This document shows, piece after piece, positions 35,077 to 45,621 of a stretch of DNA of 61,274 nucleotides (position 1 is its first letter; the number at the start of each line of letters is the position of its first letter). The notes under the pieces were generated by a model. The model saw only the letters and a program-made list of their open reading frames with translations, had not been told where the DNA came from and did not search any database. The stretch covers positions 871,181 to 932,454 of the forward strand of contig NZ_JAPDMS010000001.1 of assembly GCF_026319365.1 (NCBI RefSeq), in the 5' to 3' direction. The position numbers and the translations under genes are program-made. Source of the stretch: Methylophaga sp. OBS1. Lineage in GTDB: Bacteria > Pseudomonadota > Gammaproteobacteria > Nitrosococcales > Methylophagaceae.

Positions 35077-35547
35077 ATGATGCTTCCGCGTGTCATGCTT
35101 GAAGACGATCTGTTTGAGGTGCATGCTATTGAGAAAGCGGCGAATCGCTTTCCCTGGAGCAGAAAGAATTTCGCGGACAGTCTTGATGCGGGCCATTTTT
35201 GCTGGGTTTACTGTGACGCTTTTGATGTCGTTATCGGTTATGCCATTGTGCAACTGGTGATTGATGAAGCGCATCTGCTCAATATCTGCGTCAGACCCGA
35301 GATGCAAAGGCAAGGTTATGGTCGTCGTATTCTTGAGCATGTGATTGACCATGCCCTGACACGCTCCGCCAATCTGGTGGTACTGGAGGTCAGACAATCC
35401 AATTTCCGCGCACAGCAGCTTTATCACCAGCTGGGATTCAACGAAATGTCGATACGCAGGGGCTATTACCCGGCTGAGCAGGGCAGGGAGGATGCCATTT
35501 TGATGGGGCTGGATCTCTCGTCGCAGTCGATTTTCGGCGGAATTTAG
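35077..35547 (+). CDS. rimI: Ribosomal protein S18-alanine N-acetyltransferase
   Basis: RimI is a GNAT-fold acetyltransferase that modifies the N-terminal alanine of S18. In 156 residues the family core can be read: AANRFPWSRKNFADSL, LLNICVRPEMQRQGYGRRILEHV with the acetyl-CoA loop QRQGYGR, LEVRQSNFRAQQLYHQLGF, and RRGYYP near the end. The holD-rimI pair is conserved. Two tandem ATGs begin it; either could be used. Confidence 0.92.
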   Translation: MMLPRVMLEDDLFEVHAIEKAANRFPWSRKNFADSLDAGHFCWVYCDAFDVVIGYAIVQLVIDEAHLLNICVRPEMQRQGYGRRILEHVIDHALTRSANLVVLEVRQSNFRAQQLYHQLGFNEMSIRRGYYPAEQGREDAILMGLDLSSQSIFGGI

Positions 35548-35624
35548 CGGCAGCACTGCTGTCATTATTAAGGCCAGTCATCAAAAACCGTCAATGAATA
35601 GACGGCAGTACTACTTATGAGCAC

Positions 35625-35653
35625 TTGCTATAGCGCAGGGGCTCTTTTAGACT
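35625..35653 (+). promoter_or_regulatory. Weak candidate promoter for sodB
   Basis: TTGCTA, a 17-base spacer and TAGACT lie 50 bases before the sodB start. Each hexamer matches the consensus at four of six positions. Before it is a small hairpin (CCGTC/GACGG, about 35588-35605) that may end the holD-rimI transcript. Confidence 0.3.
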
Positions 35654-35702
35654 AATTGACTTAATTACTCGGTTATTTTTTTCACATTTAGGAGATAAAA
35701 AT

Positions 35703-36284
35703 ATGGCTTTTGAATTGCCACCACTTCCTTATGCACAAAACGCTCTGGAACCAACGATTTCAGCTGAAACGCTCGAATATCACTATGGTAAGCATCACCA
35801 AACCTATGTGAATAACCTGAACAACCTGGTACCTGGTACTGAATTTGAAGGCAAGTCTCTGGAAGACATCATTACTTCAGCCAGTGGCGGTATCTTTAAC
35901 AATGCAGCTCAGGTCTGGAACCACACCTTCTACTGGAACTGCATGACACCTGATGCCAAAGGCGCACCATCGGGTGATCTGGCCGCTGACATTGATAAAA
36001 CCTTTGGTTCTTTCGACAAATTTAAAGAAGACTTCAGCAAATCTGCAGCCACCAACTTCGGTTCAGGCTGGACCTGGCTGGTGAAAAACAAAGACGGTAG
36101 CATCGCCATCGTTAATACCAGCAATGCCGGTTGCCCACTGACTGAAGGACAGACACCACTGCTGACAGTTGACGTCTGGGAACATGCTTATTACATCGAC
36201 TATCGCAACGCGCGCCCTAAGTACCTGGAAGCCTTCTGGGGCCTGGTTAACTGGGACTTTGTTGAAGCCAACTACGCGGCCTGA
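35703..36284 (+). CDS. sodB: Superoxide dismutase (Fe)
   Basis: SodB removes superoxide. The protein has 193 residues with the iron ligands His27 ([12 protein letters not shown]), a histidine in QVWNHTFYW, and Asp/His in [11 protein letters not shown]. The [14 protein letters not shown] motif, with glutamine before VWN, and the length point to the iron type. It has a strong ribosome site (AGGAGATAAAAAT) and biased codons, so expression is probably high. It is monocistronic, with a modest hairpin after the stop (about 36291-36320). Confidence 0.97.
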   Translation: MAFELPPLPYAQNALEPTISAETLEYHYGKHHQTYVNNLNNLVPGTEFEGKSLEDIITSASGGIFNNAAQVWNHTFYWNCMTPDAKGAPSGDLAADIDKTFGSFDKFKEDFSKSAATNFGSGWTWLVKNKDGSIAIVNTSNAGCPLTEGQTPLLTVDVWEHAYYIDYRNARPKYLEAFWGLVNWDFVEANYAA

Positions 36285-36440
36285 GAATAGCGGGAGGGGC
36301 GTCAGTTTACTTCTCTCCCGTTAACTTATAAAATACCGCTTTTTTGATTGATGGCAGTTTCGTCAGAAACTGCCATTTTTCGTTTCAAAGGTCTGAAAAA
36401 GACCCGGTTTTCATGCCGTCAGGGCAAGGAGTTTTCAGCC

Positions 36441-37640
36441 ATGACAAATTCGGTTATGCCGACTTATGGGCGACTCGATGTGGCTTTCGCCAGTGGAAAA
36501 GGCGCCTGGTTAACAGACATCAATGACAAGCAGTATCTCGATGCACTGAGTGGTATTGCTGTCTGCAATCTTGGCCATTGTCATCCTGCTGTGACCCGGG
36601 CTGTTCAACATCAGGTTGAAACCCTGGTGCACACCTCCAATATGTACCACATCCCCTTACAGACGCAGTTGGCTGATAAACTCACCGAACTGTCCGGCAT
36701 GGAGCAGGTATTCTTTTCCAATTCCGGTGCTGAAGCTAATGAAGCGGCAATCAAAATTGCCCGTAAGTACGGCCATAGCAAGGGCATTGAAAAGCCGGTC
36801 ATTATCGTGATGGATGGCAGCTTCCATGGCCGTACCATGGCCACCCTGACAGCAACCGGCAATGCCAAGGTCCAAGTTGGATTTGACCCGTTATTGCCTG
36901 GTTTTGTCCGCGTACCCTACAACGACCTGGATGCGCTGCGTATGGCAATTGGTCATTGGCCGGAAGCGGTGGCAGTACTGGTTGAACCCGTTCAGGGTGA
37001 GGGCGGTGTCAAAGTGCCGGAACCCGATTTTCTGGCTGGTGTCCGTGCTATTTGCACACAGCGTAAATTGCTGATGATGCTGGATGAAGTGCAGACCGGG
37101 GTTGGCCGTACCGGTCAGTGGTTTGCTTTTCAGCACAATGATGAACTGCTACCCGACGTGATGACGCTGGCTAAGGGACTGGGCAACGGTGTGCCGATTG
37201 GTGCCTGTCTGGTCGCTGGTCCTGCCGTCGGTGTCTTACAAGCTGGTAACCATGGCTCCACCTTTGGTGGCAACCCGCTGGTTTGCAGTGCCGCCCTCGC
37301 CGTGCTGGACACGATTGAGCAGGAACAACTGCTCAATCATGTTGCCACGCTCAGTCAGCAGATGCTGAACGCGTTTAAGGACAGACTGGCCGGCCAGGAG
37401 GGGGTCAAGGATGTTCGTGGACTGGGTTTTATGTTCGGTATTGAACTGAGTATGCCCTGTGCGCCTCTGGTCAAACAGGCGCTCGCTGAAGGCCTGTTAA
37501 TCAACGTCACGGCTGAGTCCGTCATACGTCTGTTACCACCGATGATCATCAATGCAGAAGAAGCCGAGCTTATCGTGGATAAAGTCTGCAGACTGGTACT
37601 CGACTTTTTGTCATCCCACGCTGTTGAGAGCGTAGCCTGA
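36441..37640 (+). CDS. argD: Acetylornithine/succinyldiaminopimelate aminotransferase
   Basis: ArgD is a PLP-dependent class III aminotransferase of arginine synthesis that can also serve the lysine/DAP branch. Its 399 residues include [43 protein letters not shown] and the PLP lysine in [15 protein letters not shown] chose ATG 36441 after AAGGAG (nine-base spacing). The frame is open for 31 codons further upstream, but those residues are not family-like. argF follows after two bases, so argD-argF is an operon. Confidence 0.95.
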   Translation: MTNSVMPTYGRLDVAFASGKGAWLTDINDKQYLDALSGIAVCNLGHCHPAVTRAVQHQVETLVHTSNMYHIPLQTQLADKLTELSGMEQVFFSNSGAEANEAAIKIARKYGHSKGIEKPVIIVMDGSFHGRTMATLTATGNAKVQVGFDPLLPGFVRVPYNDLDALRMAIGHWPEAVAVLVEPVQGEGGVKVPEPDFLAGVRAICTQRKLLMMLDEVQTGVGRTGQWFAFQHNDELLPDVMTLAKGLGNGVPIGACLVAGPAVGVLQAGNHGSTFGGNPLVCSAALAVLDTIEQEQLLNHVATLSQQMLNAFKDRLAGQEGVKDVRGLGFMFGIELSMPCAPLVKQALAEGLLINVTAESVIRLLPPMIINAEEAELIVDKVCRLVLDFLSSHAVESVA

Positions 37641-37642
37641 AA

Positions 37643-38542
37643 ATGAAACATTTCCTGACTCTGAAAGACCTGACTCCGGCGGAACTGAAACTGCTGATTC
37701 AACGTGCTGGAGAACTAAAGAAACTGCACAAACACGGGGACATTTACCAGCCACTGAAAGGCAAAGTGCTGGCGATGATTTTTGAGAAATCCTCAACTCG
37801 TACCCGGGTTTCTTTCGAGTCGGCGATGATTCAGTTTGGTGGTGGCTCGATTTTTCTGTCACCGGACGACACGCAACTGGGGCGCGGAGAGCCGCTGGAA
37901 GACTCAGCCAGAGTCATTTCCAGTATGGTGGATGCGGTGATGATTCGCACTTTTGCCCATAGTAAAATTGAAACTTTTGCCAAATACTCCTCAGTGCCGG
38001 TGATTAATGCCCTGACTGATGAGTATCACCCTTGTCAGTTACTGGCAGATATGCAGACTTACCAGGAGCACCGGGGTGATATCAAGGGTAAGAAAGTTGT
38101 CTGGATCGGTGATGGCAATAATATGTGCCACTCCTACATCAATGCAGCTGAACAGTTCGGCTTTACGCTGAATATTGCGACACCTGAAGGTTACGAACCG
38201 GATTCGGCCATTGTTGAAGCCAGCAAAGCCGATGTGCAGTTGTTCAATGATCCCAAAGCGGCAGCAGAGGGTGTTGATCTGGTTGTCACCGATGTCTGGG
38301 CGAGCATGGGACAGGAAGAAGAGCAGCGCAAACGTGAACAGGCTTTTGCCGGCTTTCAGGTTAACGAGACTATCATGGCGCTGGCGAATACAGACGCCTT
38401 ATTTATGCATTGTCTGCCGGCTCATCGCGGTGAAGAAGTCAGCGCTGAAGTGATCGATGGACCGCAGAGTGTGGTTTGGGACGAGGCCGAAAACCGACTG
38501 CATGCACAGAAGGCCCTGCTGGAATTCCTAATCGGCGAGTAA
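37643..38542 (+). CDS. argF: Ornithine carbamoyltransferase
   Basis: ArgF makes citrulline from ornithine and carbamoyl phosphate. The protein has 299 residues with the carbamoyl phosphate motif [12 protein letters not shown], the ornithine-side [24 protein letters not shown], and the catalytic cysteine in [12 protein letters not shown]. It is translated with argD. Its last 15 bases overlap the convergent murU gene. Confidence 0.97.
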   Translation: MKHFLTLKDLTPAELKLLIQRAGELKKLHKHGDIYQPLKGKVLAMIFEKSSTRTRVSFESAMIQFGGGSIFLSPDDTQLGRGEPLEDSARVISSMVDAVMIRTFAHSKIETFAKYSSVPVINALTDEYHPCQLLADMQTYQEHRGDIKGKKVVWIGDGNNMCHSYINAAEQFGFTLNIATPEGYEPDSAIVEASKADVQLFNDPKAAAEGVDLVVTDVWASMGQEEEQRKREQAFAGFQVNETIMALANTDALFMHCLPAHRGEEVSAEVIDGPQSVVWDEAENRLHAQKALLEFLIGE

Positions 38543-39205
38543 GTCAGCCTCAAGCTGTTGCAGGCGCTCAACCGTGCCGATATCTGACCACTGGCCATGA
38601 TAGTGCTGACCTGAAACTTGCTGTCGGGTAATGGCTTGATCAAATAAGGGTTTGAGTGGACGTTTTTCGTTCTTCAGACCGGCAAACATCTCTGGACGAT
38701 AAATGCCTATGCCACTGAATGTGGCCTTATCAGCATTGTTGACCTGTACGTTACCTGTCTTATCCAGAGCAAAATCACCCTCCGGATTATGCGGTGGATT
38801 ATCAACCAGTACCAGATGACAGAGTTTGTCAGCATCCAGCTGAAAACCTGCCAGTTGCCCAAAATCAAAATCAGTCCAGATATCGCCATTCACCACCAGA
38901 AATGGTTCGTCACCCAGCAAGGGCAGGGCATTAATAATTCCGCCCGCTGTCTCCAGTCCGCCTTCGAGTTCCGGTGAGTAACGGATTCTGGCACCATAAT
39001 CCTGACCGTCACCCAGTGTTGTCGGAAATTGTTCGCCAAGATGGGCGTAGTTAATAATCAGATCATCGAACCCGGCTTTGACCAGTCCTTCAATCAGATA
39101 CTCAATCAGCCGCCTGGGACCTGCTTTAATCAGCGGTTTCGGGGTGGTATCAGTCAGCGGACGCAGCCTTTCACCGCGACCGGCCGCGAGGATCATTGCT
39201 TTCAT
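38528..39205 (-). CDS. murU: N-acetylmuramate alpha-1-phosphate uridylyltransferase
   Basis: MurU turns MurNAc-1-phosphate into UDP-MurNAc in the cell-wall recycling route that bypasses MurA (known from Pseudomonas putida, the source of fosfomycin tolerance). It is a 225-residue nucleotidyltransferase with [26 protein letters not shown] at the start, the metal aspartate in VNGDIWTDF, and [10 protein letters not shown] at the end. Its start overlaps the amgK stop. This pairing separates it from general sugar-phosphate nucleotidyltransferases. Confidence 0.9.
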   Translation of the reverse strand: MKAMILAAGRGERLRPLTDTTPKPLIKAGPRRLIEYLIEGLVKAGFDDLIINYAHLGEQFPTTLGDGQDYGARIRYSPELEGGLETAGGIINALPLLGDEPFLVVNGDIWTDFDFGQLAGFQLDADKLCHLVLVDNPPHNPEGDFALDKTGNVQVNNADKATFSGIGIYRPEMFAGLKNEKRPLKPLFDQAITRQQVSGQHYHGQWSDIGTVERLQQLEADLLAD

Positions 39206-40197
39206 AAGATGGCCATGATTTTTGGGGATTGGGTTAAAAACTGATGCAGTGAAGCGAGTGCCGGATAACGCGCGGTTACCTGCAACACGTATTTCAGTGT
39301 CAGTGGCAAATCCTTCATATAACCGGATTTACCATCACGGTAATTAAGGCGGCAGAAAATGCCCAGGACCTTGAGATGACGTTGTAGTCCCATCAGATCA
39401 AACCAGCGGACAAAAGCTGACCTGTCAATTCCGGTCATCAATTGTTGATTCTGCGCCTGCTGATAATAATAATCGAGCCATTGCTCGATCTTGGTTTGTG
39501 GCCACTCGACGTAACAATCGCGTAGCAAGGACACCAGATCGTAAGTAGCAGGTCCAATCACCGCGTCCTGAAAGTCGATAACACCGACTTCATTATCCGG
39601 TCCCAGCATCAGATTTCGACTATGGTAGTCGCGATGGACAAAAAATTGTGGTTGGCTATTGGCGTTGTCTAGCAGAAGCTCAAATATCGAATCCAGATCC
39701 GATGGAACAGCGAGGGATAAATGTCGCTCCAGAAACCAGTCAGGAAACAGGCGCATTTCGCTCAGTAATTTTTCATCGTCATAAGCGGGCAGCTCGATCT
39801 CAGAAACCGGCGCCAATTGCATTTTGATGATTTCATCAATCGCTGCCTGGTAGAGTCGATCGGCGGAATCCTGATTGAGTGCTGACAAATAAGAGGTCGT
39901 GCCCAGATCACTGAGCAGCAGAAATCCCAGTTCAACATTTCTCGCATAGATATGAGGTACATGTGTGCCTGAGCCAGCCAGGAATTCGGCGACGCGCACA
40001 AAAGCCTCGATATCTTCATGTTCAGGGGGGGCATCCATCACGATCCGACTCTGGCCATGCTGATAGACGCGGAAGTAGCGGCGGAAACTGGCGTCGCTGG
40101 AAGCCACTTTCAGCTCGAAGTCGCGGTCGGGTAGTATCGCCGTCAGCCATTCATTGACCTGCCGAAGACGCGGATCAGAGTCTAAATCAATCTTCAT
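39202..40197 (-). CDS. amgK: N-acetylmuramate/N-acetylglucosamine kinase AmgK
   Basis: AmgK phosphorylates MurNAc at the anomeric position and feeds MurU. The 331-residue protein has an aminoglycoside-phosphotransferase fold: SSDASFRRYFRVY at the nucleotide side, the catalytic loop FFVHRDYHSRNLML, and the metal motif VGVIDFQDAVIGPATYDLVSLLRD, matching the AmgK pattern. It forms an operon with murU through a four-base overlap. The start ATG is 197 bases from the divergent secreted-protein gene. Confidence 0.9.
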   Translation of the reverse strand: MKIDLDSDPRLRQVNEWLTAILPDRDFELKVASSDASFRRYFRVYQHGQSRIVMDAPPEHEDIEAFVRVAEFLAGSGTHVPHIYARNVELGFLLLSDLGTTSYLSALNQDSADRLYQAAIDEIIKMQLAPVSEIELPAYDDEKLLSEMRLFPDWFLERHLSLAVPSDLDSIFELLLDNANSQPQFFVHRDYHSRNLMLGPDNEVGVIDFQDAVIGPATYDLVSLLRDCYVEWPQTKIEQWLDYYYQQAQNQQLMTGIDRSAFVRWFDLMGLQRHLKVLGIFCRLNYRDGKSGYMKDLPLTLKYVLQVTARYPALASLHQFLTQSPKIMAIL

Positions 40198-40394
40198 GTT
40201 TTCGTTGGAATTGTTCTATATCACGCTGATTTTAATAAATTATTGTTTCTACGTTGAGGACTGTCTCAAGCGCTGTAACTGACCCGGCTGCTGAATCAGA
40301 ATTGTTCATGTATCATCAGGGAATTATTTCCCGCATTGCCTGTCAATGATGCGAGGTAATAGCGTACTAAACCATAAGTAATATCGGAGTAGCA

Positions 40395-40814
40395 ATGAAC
40401 AAATTCTTATTTTCCGCCGCCTTGCTGACAGCTTCCAGTATGGCCCTGGCTCAGGATTACGTCACTCCCGGTGACCTATCTGAGCAGGCATCTGACAAAA
40501 TGTACAGCATCCTGACTCAGTACAATAGCTGCATGATGCAGACCCGACTGCAATCATTGCCTGAAATCGAAAGCGGTCAGGCTGCCGCCGATCAGATCAT
40601 GCAGAACTGTGAAACCCACCTCGATGCCCTCAAAGCACATTTGACCGACAATCAGGTTGAACCTGCGCTGGTTGAGGGTATGGCAAAAACCATGCGGACC
40701 CGAGCTGCCCGTCAGTTAATGACCAAAACCATGAATAACCTGGCAGCTCAAGCCCAAGCAGCCAGTAATGCTGAGAAAATAAAACAGGACGCAGAGGCAG
40801 AATCGGCCGAATAA
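40395..40814 (+). CDS. Small secreted protein of unknown function
   Basis: A 139-residue product with a clear Sec signal peptide (MNKFLFSAALLTASSMALA, cleavage before QDYV). The mature part is helical and rich in Gln, Ala and Met, with two cysteines (NSCMMQ and MQNCETH) that could form one disulfide, and ends in an Ala/Glu-rich helix. The start follows CGGAGTAGCA. I recognise no family; a periplasmic location is expected. Its stop lies two bases from that of the convergent maf-like gene, with no terminator visible between. Confidence 0.75.
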   Translation: MNKFLFSAALLTASSMALAQDYVTPGDLSEQASDKMYSILTQYNSCMMQTRLQSLPEIESGQAAADQIMQNCETHLDALKAHLTDNQVEPALVEGMAKTMRTRAARQLMTKTMNNLAAQAQAASNAEKIKQDAEAESAE

Positions 40815-40816
40815 CG

Positions 40817-41407
40817 CTAGTGATTCAGTTGCAGTACATCAATGTCCTCGTGCTGCAGCATCTGAATCAGACGTCTCAACGGTAATCCTATCAGTGTGTT
40901 GGGATCCTCCCCATCCAGTTTTGAAAACAGGCTGATGCCAAAGCCTTCAGACTTGAAACTGCCGGCACACTGATAGGGTTGTTCTTTTTTCAGATAGAAG
41001 TCAATCTGGTTGTCTGTCAAAGTTCTGAAGTGAACGCTGAAAGGTTCTACTGATGACTGAATATGGCCATTCTTTGCATTCAGTAACGCAAGGCCGGTCA
41101 GGAATGTGACTTTTCGCCCGGAAGCGCTTTTCAGCTGAGCCATCGCATTCTGATGGTTGCCGGGTTTTCCCAGAATATCATCATCAATCACTGCGACCTG
41201 ATCAGACCCGATGATCAGTGCTTCCGGATGTGTACGTGCAATCTCACGGGCTTTGCTTTCTGCCAGCCTCTGTACCAGTGTTGCTGGTGATTCATCCGAT
41301 TGCGGCGTTTCATCAATATCAGGTGAAACCTGAATAAAAGTCAGACCAAGTTTGTTCAGAAGCTCAGCCCGGAACGGCGAGCTTGAACCCAGGATAAGTT
41401 GTTGCAT
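40817..41407 (-). CDS. Maf-family nucleotide pyrophosphatase (YceF-like)
   Basis: A 196-residue Maf/HAM1-type protein, a house-cleaning enzyme that hydrolyses non-canonical nucleotides; the YceF type prefers m7GTP. It begins MQQLILGSSSPFRAELLNKLGL, with VSPDIDET, ESKAREIA, and the active-site aspartate motif IIGSDQVAVIDDDILGKPG. The DGEDPNTLIGLPL end fits YceF better than YhdE. In gammaproteobacteria yceF often stands near yceD and rpmF, but here those are 15 kb away. Confidence 0.92.
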   Translation of the reverse strand: MQQLILGSSSPFRAELLNKLGLTFIQVSPDIDETPQSDESPATLVQRLAESKAREIARTHPEALIIGSDQVAVIDDDILGKPGNHQNAMAQLKSASGRKVTFLTGLALLNAKNGHIQSSVEPFSVHFRTLTDNQIDFYLKKEQPYQCAGSFKSEGFGISLFSKLDGEDPNTLIGLPLRRLIQMLQHEDIDVLQLNH

Positions 41408-41420
41408 GCTTTAATAGCCT

Positions 41421-43058
<1,638 letters not shown>

Positions 43059-43138
43059 TCATTCCTGGTTGAATTCGAGCATCATTGCGGGTTTGTTGTT
43101 AGACTCAGCCTAACTTTTCGATTAACTATACTGACTCC

Positions 43139-44077
43139 ATGAATAAGCCTCAACAGATTGATAGAGCGCGTTTGTTGCGCCTTGCTACCTACGCTTCTGT
43201 GGCGACCGCGGTGACGCTGATCCTGGCCAAACTGGTCGCCTGGTTTATCAGTGATTCGGTCAGTATTCTCGCCACACTGGTCGATTCCAGCCTGGATGTA
43301 CTGGCTTCCATTGTGAATCTCATCGCTGTCCATCACGCGCTGCAACCGGCTGACCGCGAGCATCGTTTCGGGCATGGTAAGGCTGAAGCCCTGGCGGGGC
43401 TTGGACAATCGATGTTCATTGCCGGCTCAGCCGGTATTCTGCTGCTGCAGGGCATCAGTCGGCTGATCAATCCGCAACCGCTCGAAAAAGGGCTGCAACT
43501 CGGACTTGGTGTCATGCTCTTGTCTATTGTGGCGACACTGGCTTTAATTAGTTTTCAACGTTATGTGATTAGACGCACGGACTCAACAGCGATAAAAGCG
43601 GATGCTCTGCATTACAAAACGGACCTGCTGGTCAACGCCAGCGTCATTGTGGCATTGCTGCTGACCTATTATGGTTGGGATTTTGTCGATCCCCTGTTTG
43701 CCATCGGCATCGCTTTGTTTATTTTGTACAGCGCCTGGCAGATCGTTCGCGAGGCGGTGAACCTGCTAATGGATCATGAGTTGCCGGATGAGGACAGACA
43801 GAAAATAGGCGCACTGATTACCCAGCATCCTGATGCGATTGGTTTTCATGATCTGAGAACCCGTCAGTCTGGCAATACAGTGTTTGTCCAGCTTCATCTG
43901 GAACTCAATGAAAATCTCTCACTGAGACAGGCGCATTCCATAGCGGATGAACTGGAGAAAAAAGTAGCGGAATTGTTTGATGATGCAGAGGTCATCATTC
44001 ACGAAGATCCAGTGACACACATGCCCCCCGGTCTGCAAGCAGGAAATAACGCACAAAGTGAAAGCAATCTCGTATAA
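43139..44077 (+). CDS. fieF: Cation diffusion facilitator, FieF type
   Basis: A 312-residue inner-membrane exporter of zinc, iron or similar divalent ions. Six membrane helices are visible, with metal-site motifs DSSLDV (helix 2) and HYKTD (helix 5), plus the HRFGHGKAEALAG loop typical of FieF/YiiP. The C-terminal cytoplasmic domain contains LHLELNENLSLRQAHSIADELE and IIHEDP. It has no clear ribosome site. It is divergent from pgm by 83 bases. Confidence 0.92.
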   Translation: MNKPQQIDRARLLRLATYASVATAVTLILAKLVAWFISDSVSILATLVDSSLDVLASIVNLIAVHHALQPADREHRFGHGKAEALAGLGQSMFIAGSAGILLLQGISRLINPQPLEKGLQLGLGVMLLSIVATLALISFQRYVIRRTDSTAIKADALHYKTDLLVNASVIVALLLTYYGWDFVDPLFAIGIALFILYSAWQIVREAVNLLMDHELPDEDRQKIGALITQHPDAIGFHDLRTRQSGNTVFVQLHLELNENLSLRQAHSIADELEKKVAELFDDAEVIIHEDPVTHMPPGLQAGNNAQSESNLV

Positions 44078-44130
44078 TTCCGCCTCGTAAAATCGAAGGG
44101 GACACAGTTATCTTTAAGTCAGACTCAACC

Positions 44131-44688
44131 ATGCTACTGCTGTGCATTGCAGTGCTAGCGTTATTAGCTTTGTTCGCTTCTCTTGTCCGTCGCCGTCTGA
44201 ATCAAACCCGTAAAGCGCGCCATCTCGACAAAATCCTGCGCAGATATAAGCTGGATGAAGTCCGGTCTATCGTGATCCCTGATGGAATTGGTGGTTTGAT
44301 GGAGCTGGATCGACTGATTCTGACCGACAGAGGTCTGCTGATTATAGAAACCTATCCGATGAATGGGCACCTTTTCGGTGCTGAACAAATTGATCAGTGG
44401 ACTCAAATCATAGACGGGCGCAGTTTCAAGTTTGCCAACCCGCTGCACCACATTCAGAATGCGAAGTATGCACTTCAACCATTGGCACCGAAAATTCCTA
44501 TTTTCTATCGCGTGATATTTACTGGACACTGTGACTTTCCCAAAGGTAAACCAGACAATGTTTCGACAGTGCAAAGCCTGGAGCAGGACTTGCAAGCGAT
44601 TCTGGAAGCGCCCAAGATGTCAGGAGGCAGTGTCAATGTATGGGAAAGAATTTTACGTATTGGCCGAAAAAACGGTCAGGTAGATTGA
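44131..44688 (+). CDS. Membrane-anchored NERD-domain protein
   Basis: A 185-residue protein with one N-terminal membrane helix (MLLLCIAVLALLALFASLV) followed by basic residues, so the body faces the cytoplasm. A NERD (nuclease-related) domain spans about 30-140: GIGGLMELDRLILTDRGLLIIETYPMNGHLFG matches the pattern, in which the DHL..... and IEvK core of true nucleases is changed (ELDRLIL, IIETY). The usual catalytic lysine is not evident, so nuclease activity is doubtful. Eight bases separate it from the nucleotidase gene. Confidence 0.75.
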   Translation: MLLLCIAVLALLALFASLVRRRLNQTRKARHLDKILRRYKLDEVRSIVIPDGIGGLMELDRLILTDRGLLIIETYPMNGHLFGAEQIDQWTQIIDGRSFKFANPLHHIQNAKYALQPLAPKIPIFYRVIFTGHCDFPKGKPDNVSTVQSLEQDLQAILEAPKMSGGSVNVWERILRIGRKNGQVD

Positions 44689-44695
44689 GAGAAAC

Positions 44696-45619
44696 GTGAT
44701 CCTGATGGAAACTAAACCGCTAGTTGTGGCAATTTCATCCCGAGCTTTGTTTGATCTCGACGAAAGCCATCGCATATTCGAAGAGCAGGGTACTGAAGCC
44801 TATTGTCGGCATCAGATTGAAAATGAGGATGTGCCTTTGGCACCGGGTGGCGCCTTCAATCTTGCTCGTAAATTGCTGGCATTAAATGATAATAATCCCA
44901 AGACGCCCAAGGTGGAAATCATTCTCTTGTCTCGTAACAGCGCTGACACCGGCCTTCGGGTATTCAACTCGATCCAGCATCACGAGTTATCGATTATCCG
45001 TGCTGTGTTTACTTCAGGCAGCAGTCCTTACCGCTATGTGGCACCGTTTGGTGCCAACCTGTTTCTCTCTACCAGTCCGGAAGATGTAGCTATGGCGCTG
45101 GAGGCCGGTATCGCTGCCGCCACGATTCTGCCTTCCAATGTGGGCAATAACCCCGAATCGGAAGAACTGCGTATTGCATTCGATGGCGATGCGGTGGTGT
45201 TTTCTGATGACTCTGAAAAGATTTACAAAGAAAAAGGATTGGAAGCCTTTACTGAAAATGAAACGCAAACAGCCAGAGAGCCTTTACCGGGTGGCCCCTT
45301 CAAAGATTTCCTGATGGCGCTGAACCGTATTCAGACAGAATATCCGGAGAATGATGCCCCTATCCGTACTGCTCTGGTCACTGCACGTTCAGCACCGGCG
45401 CATGAGCGTGTGATCAGAACCCTGCGAGCCTGGGATATTCGTATCGACGAAGCGATATTCCTGGGTGGTAAGGCCAAGGGACCGTTCCTGAAGGCTTTCG
45501 GTGCGGATATTTTCTTTGATGATCAGGAACAGCATTGCCATTCGGCCAAGGAGCATGTTGCCACCGGGCATGTTCCTCATGGCATTGCCAATAAAAAAAC
45601 CATTGTTGAGCAGGACTGA
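44696..45619 (+). CDS. Cytosolic 5'-nucleotidase (NT5C1-like)
   Basis: A 307-residue protein of the 5'-nucleotidase family related to animal cN-I (Pfam 5_nucleotid, PF06189). It opens KPLVVAISSRALFDLDESHRIFEEQG and has APGGAFNLARKLLALN, LLSRNSADTGLRVFNS and AFDGDAVVFSDDSE, the last resembling the HAD motif DxD in displaced form. It should dephosphorylate AMP or similar nucleotides. GTG 44696 has GAGAGAAAC just before it; ATG 44705 is an alternative three codons later. It is tightly placed between the NERD and HDOD genes. Confidence 0.85.
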   Translation: MILMETKPLVVAISSRALFDLDESHRIFEEQGTEAYCRHQIENEDVPLAPGGAFNLARKLLALNDNNPKTPKVEIILLSRNSADTGLRVFNSIQHHELSIIRAVFTSGSSPYRYVAPFGANLFLSTSPEDVAMALEAGIAAATILPSNVGNNPESEELRIAFDGDAVVFSDDSEKIYKEKGLEAFTENETQTAREPLPGGPFKDFLMALNRIQTEYPENDAPIRTALVTARSAPAHERVIRTLRAWDIRIDEAIFLGGKAKGPFLKAFGADIFFDDQEQHCHSAKEHVATGHVPHGIANKKTIVEQD

Positions 45620-45621
45620 GA

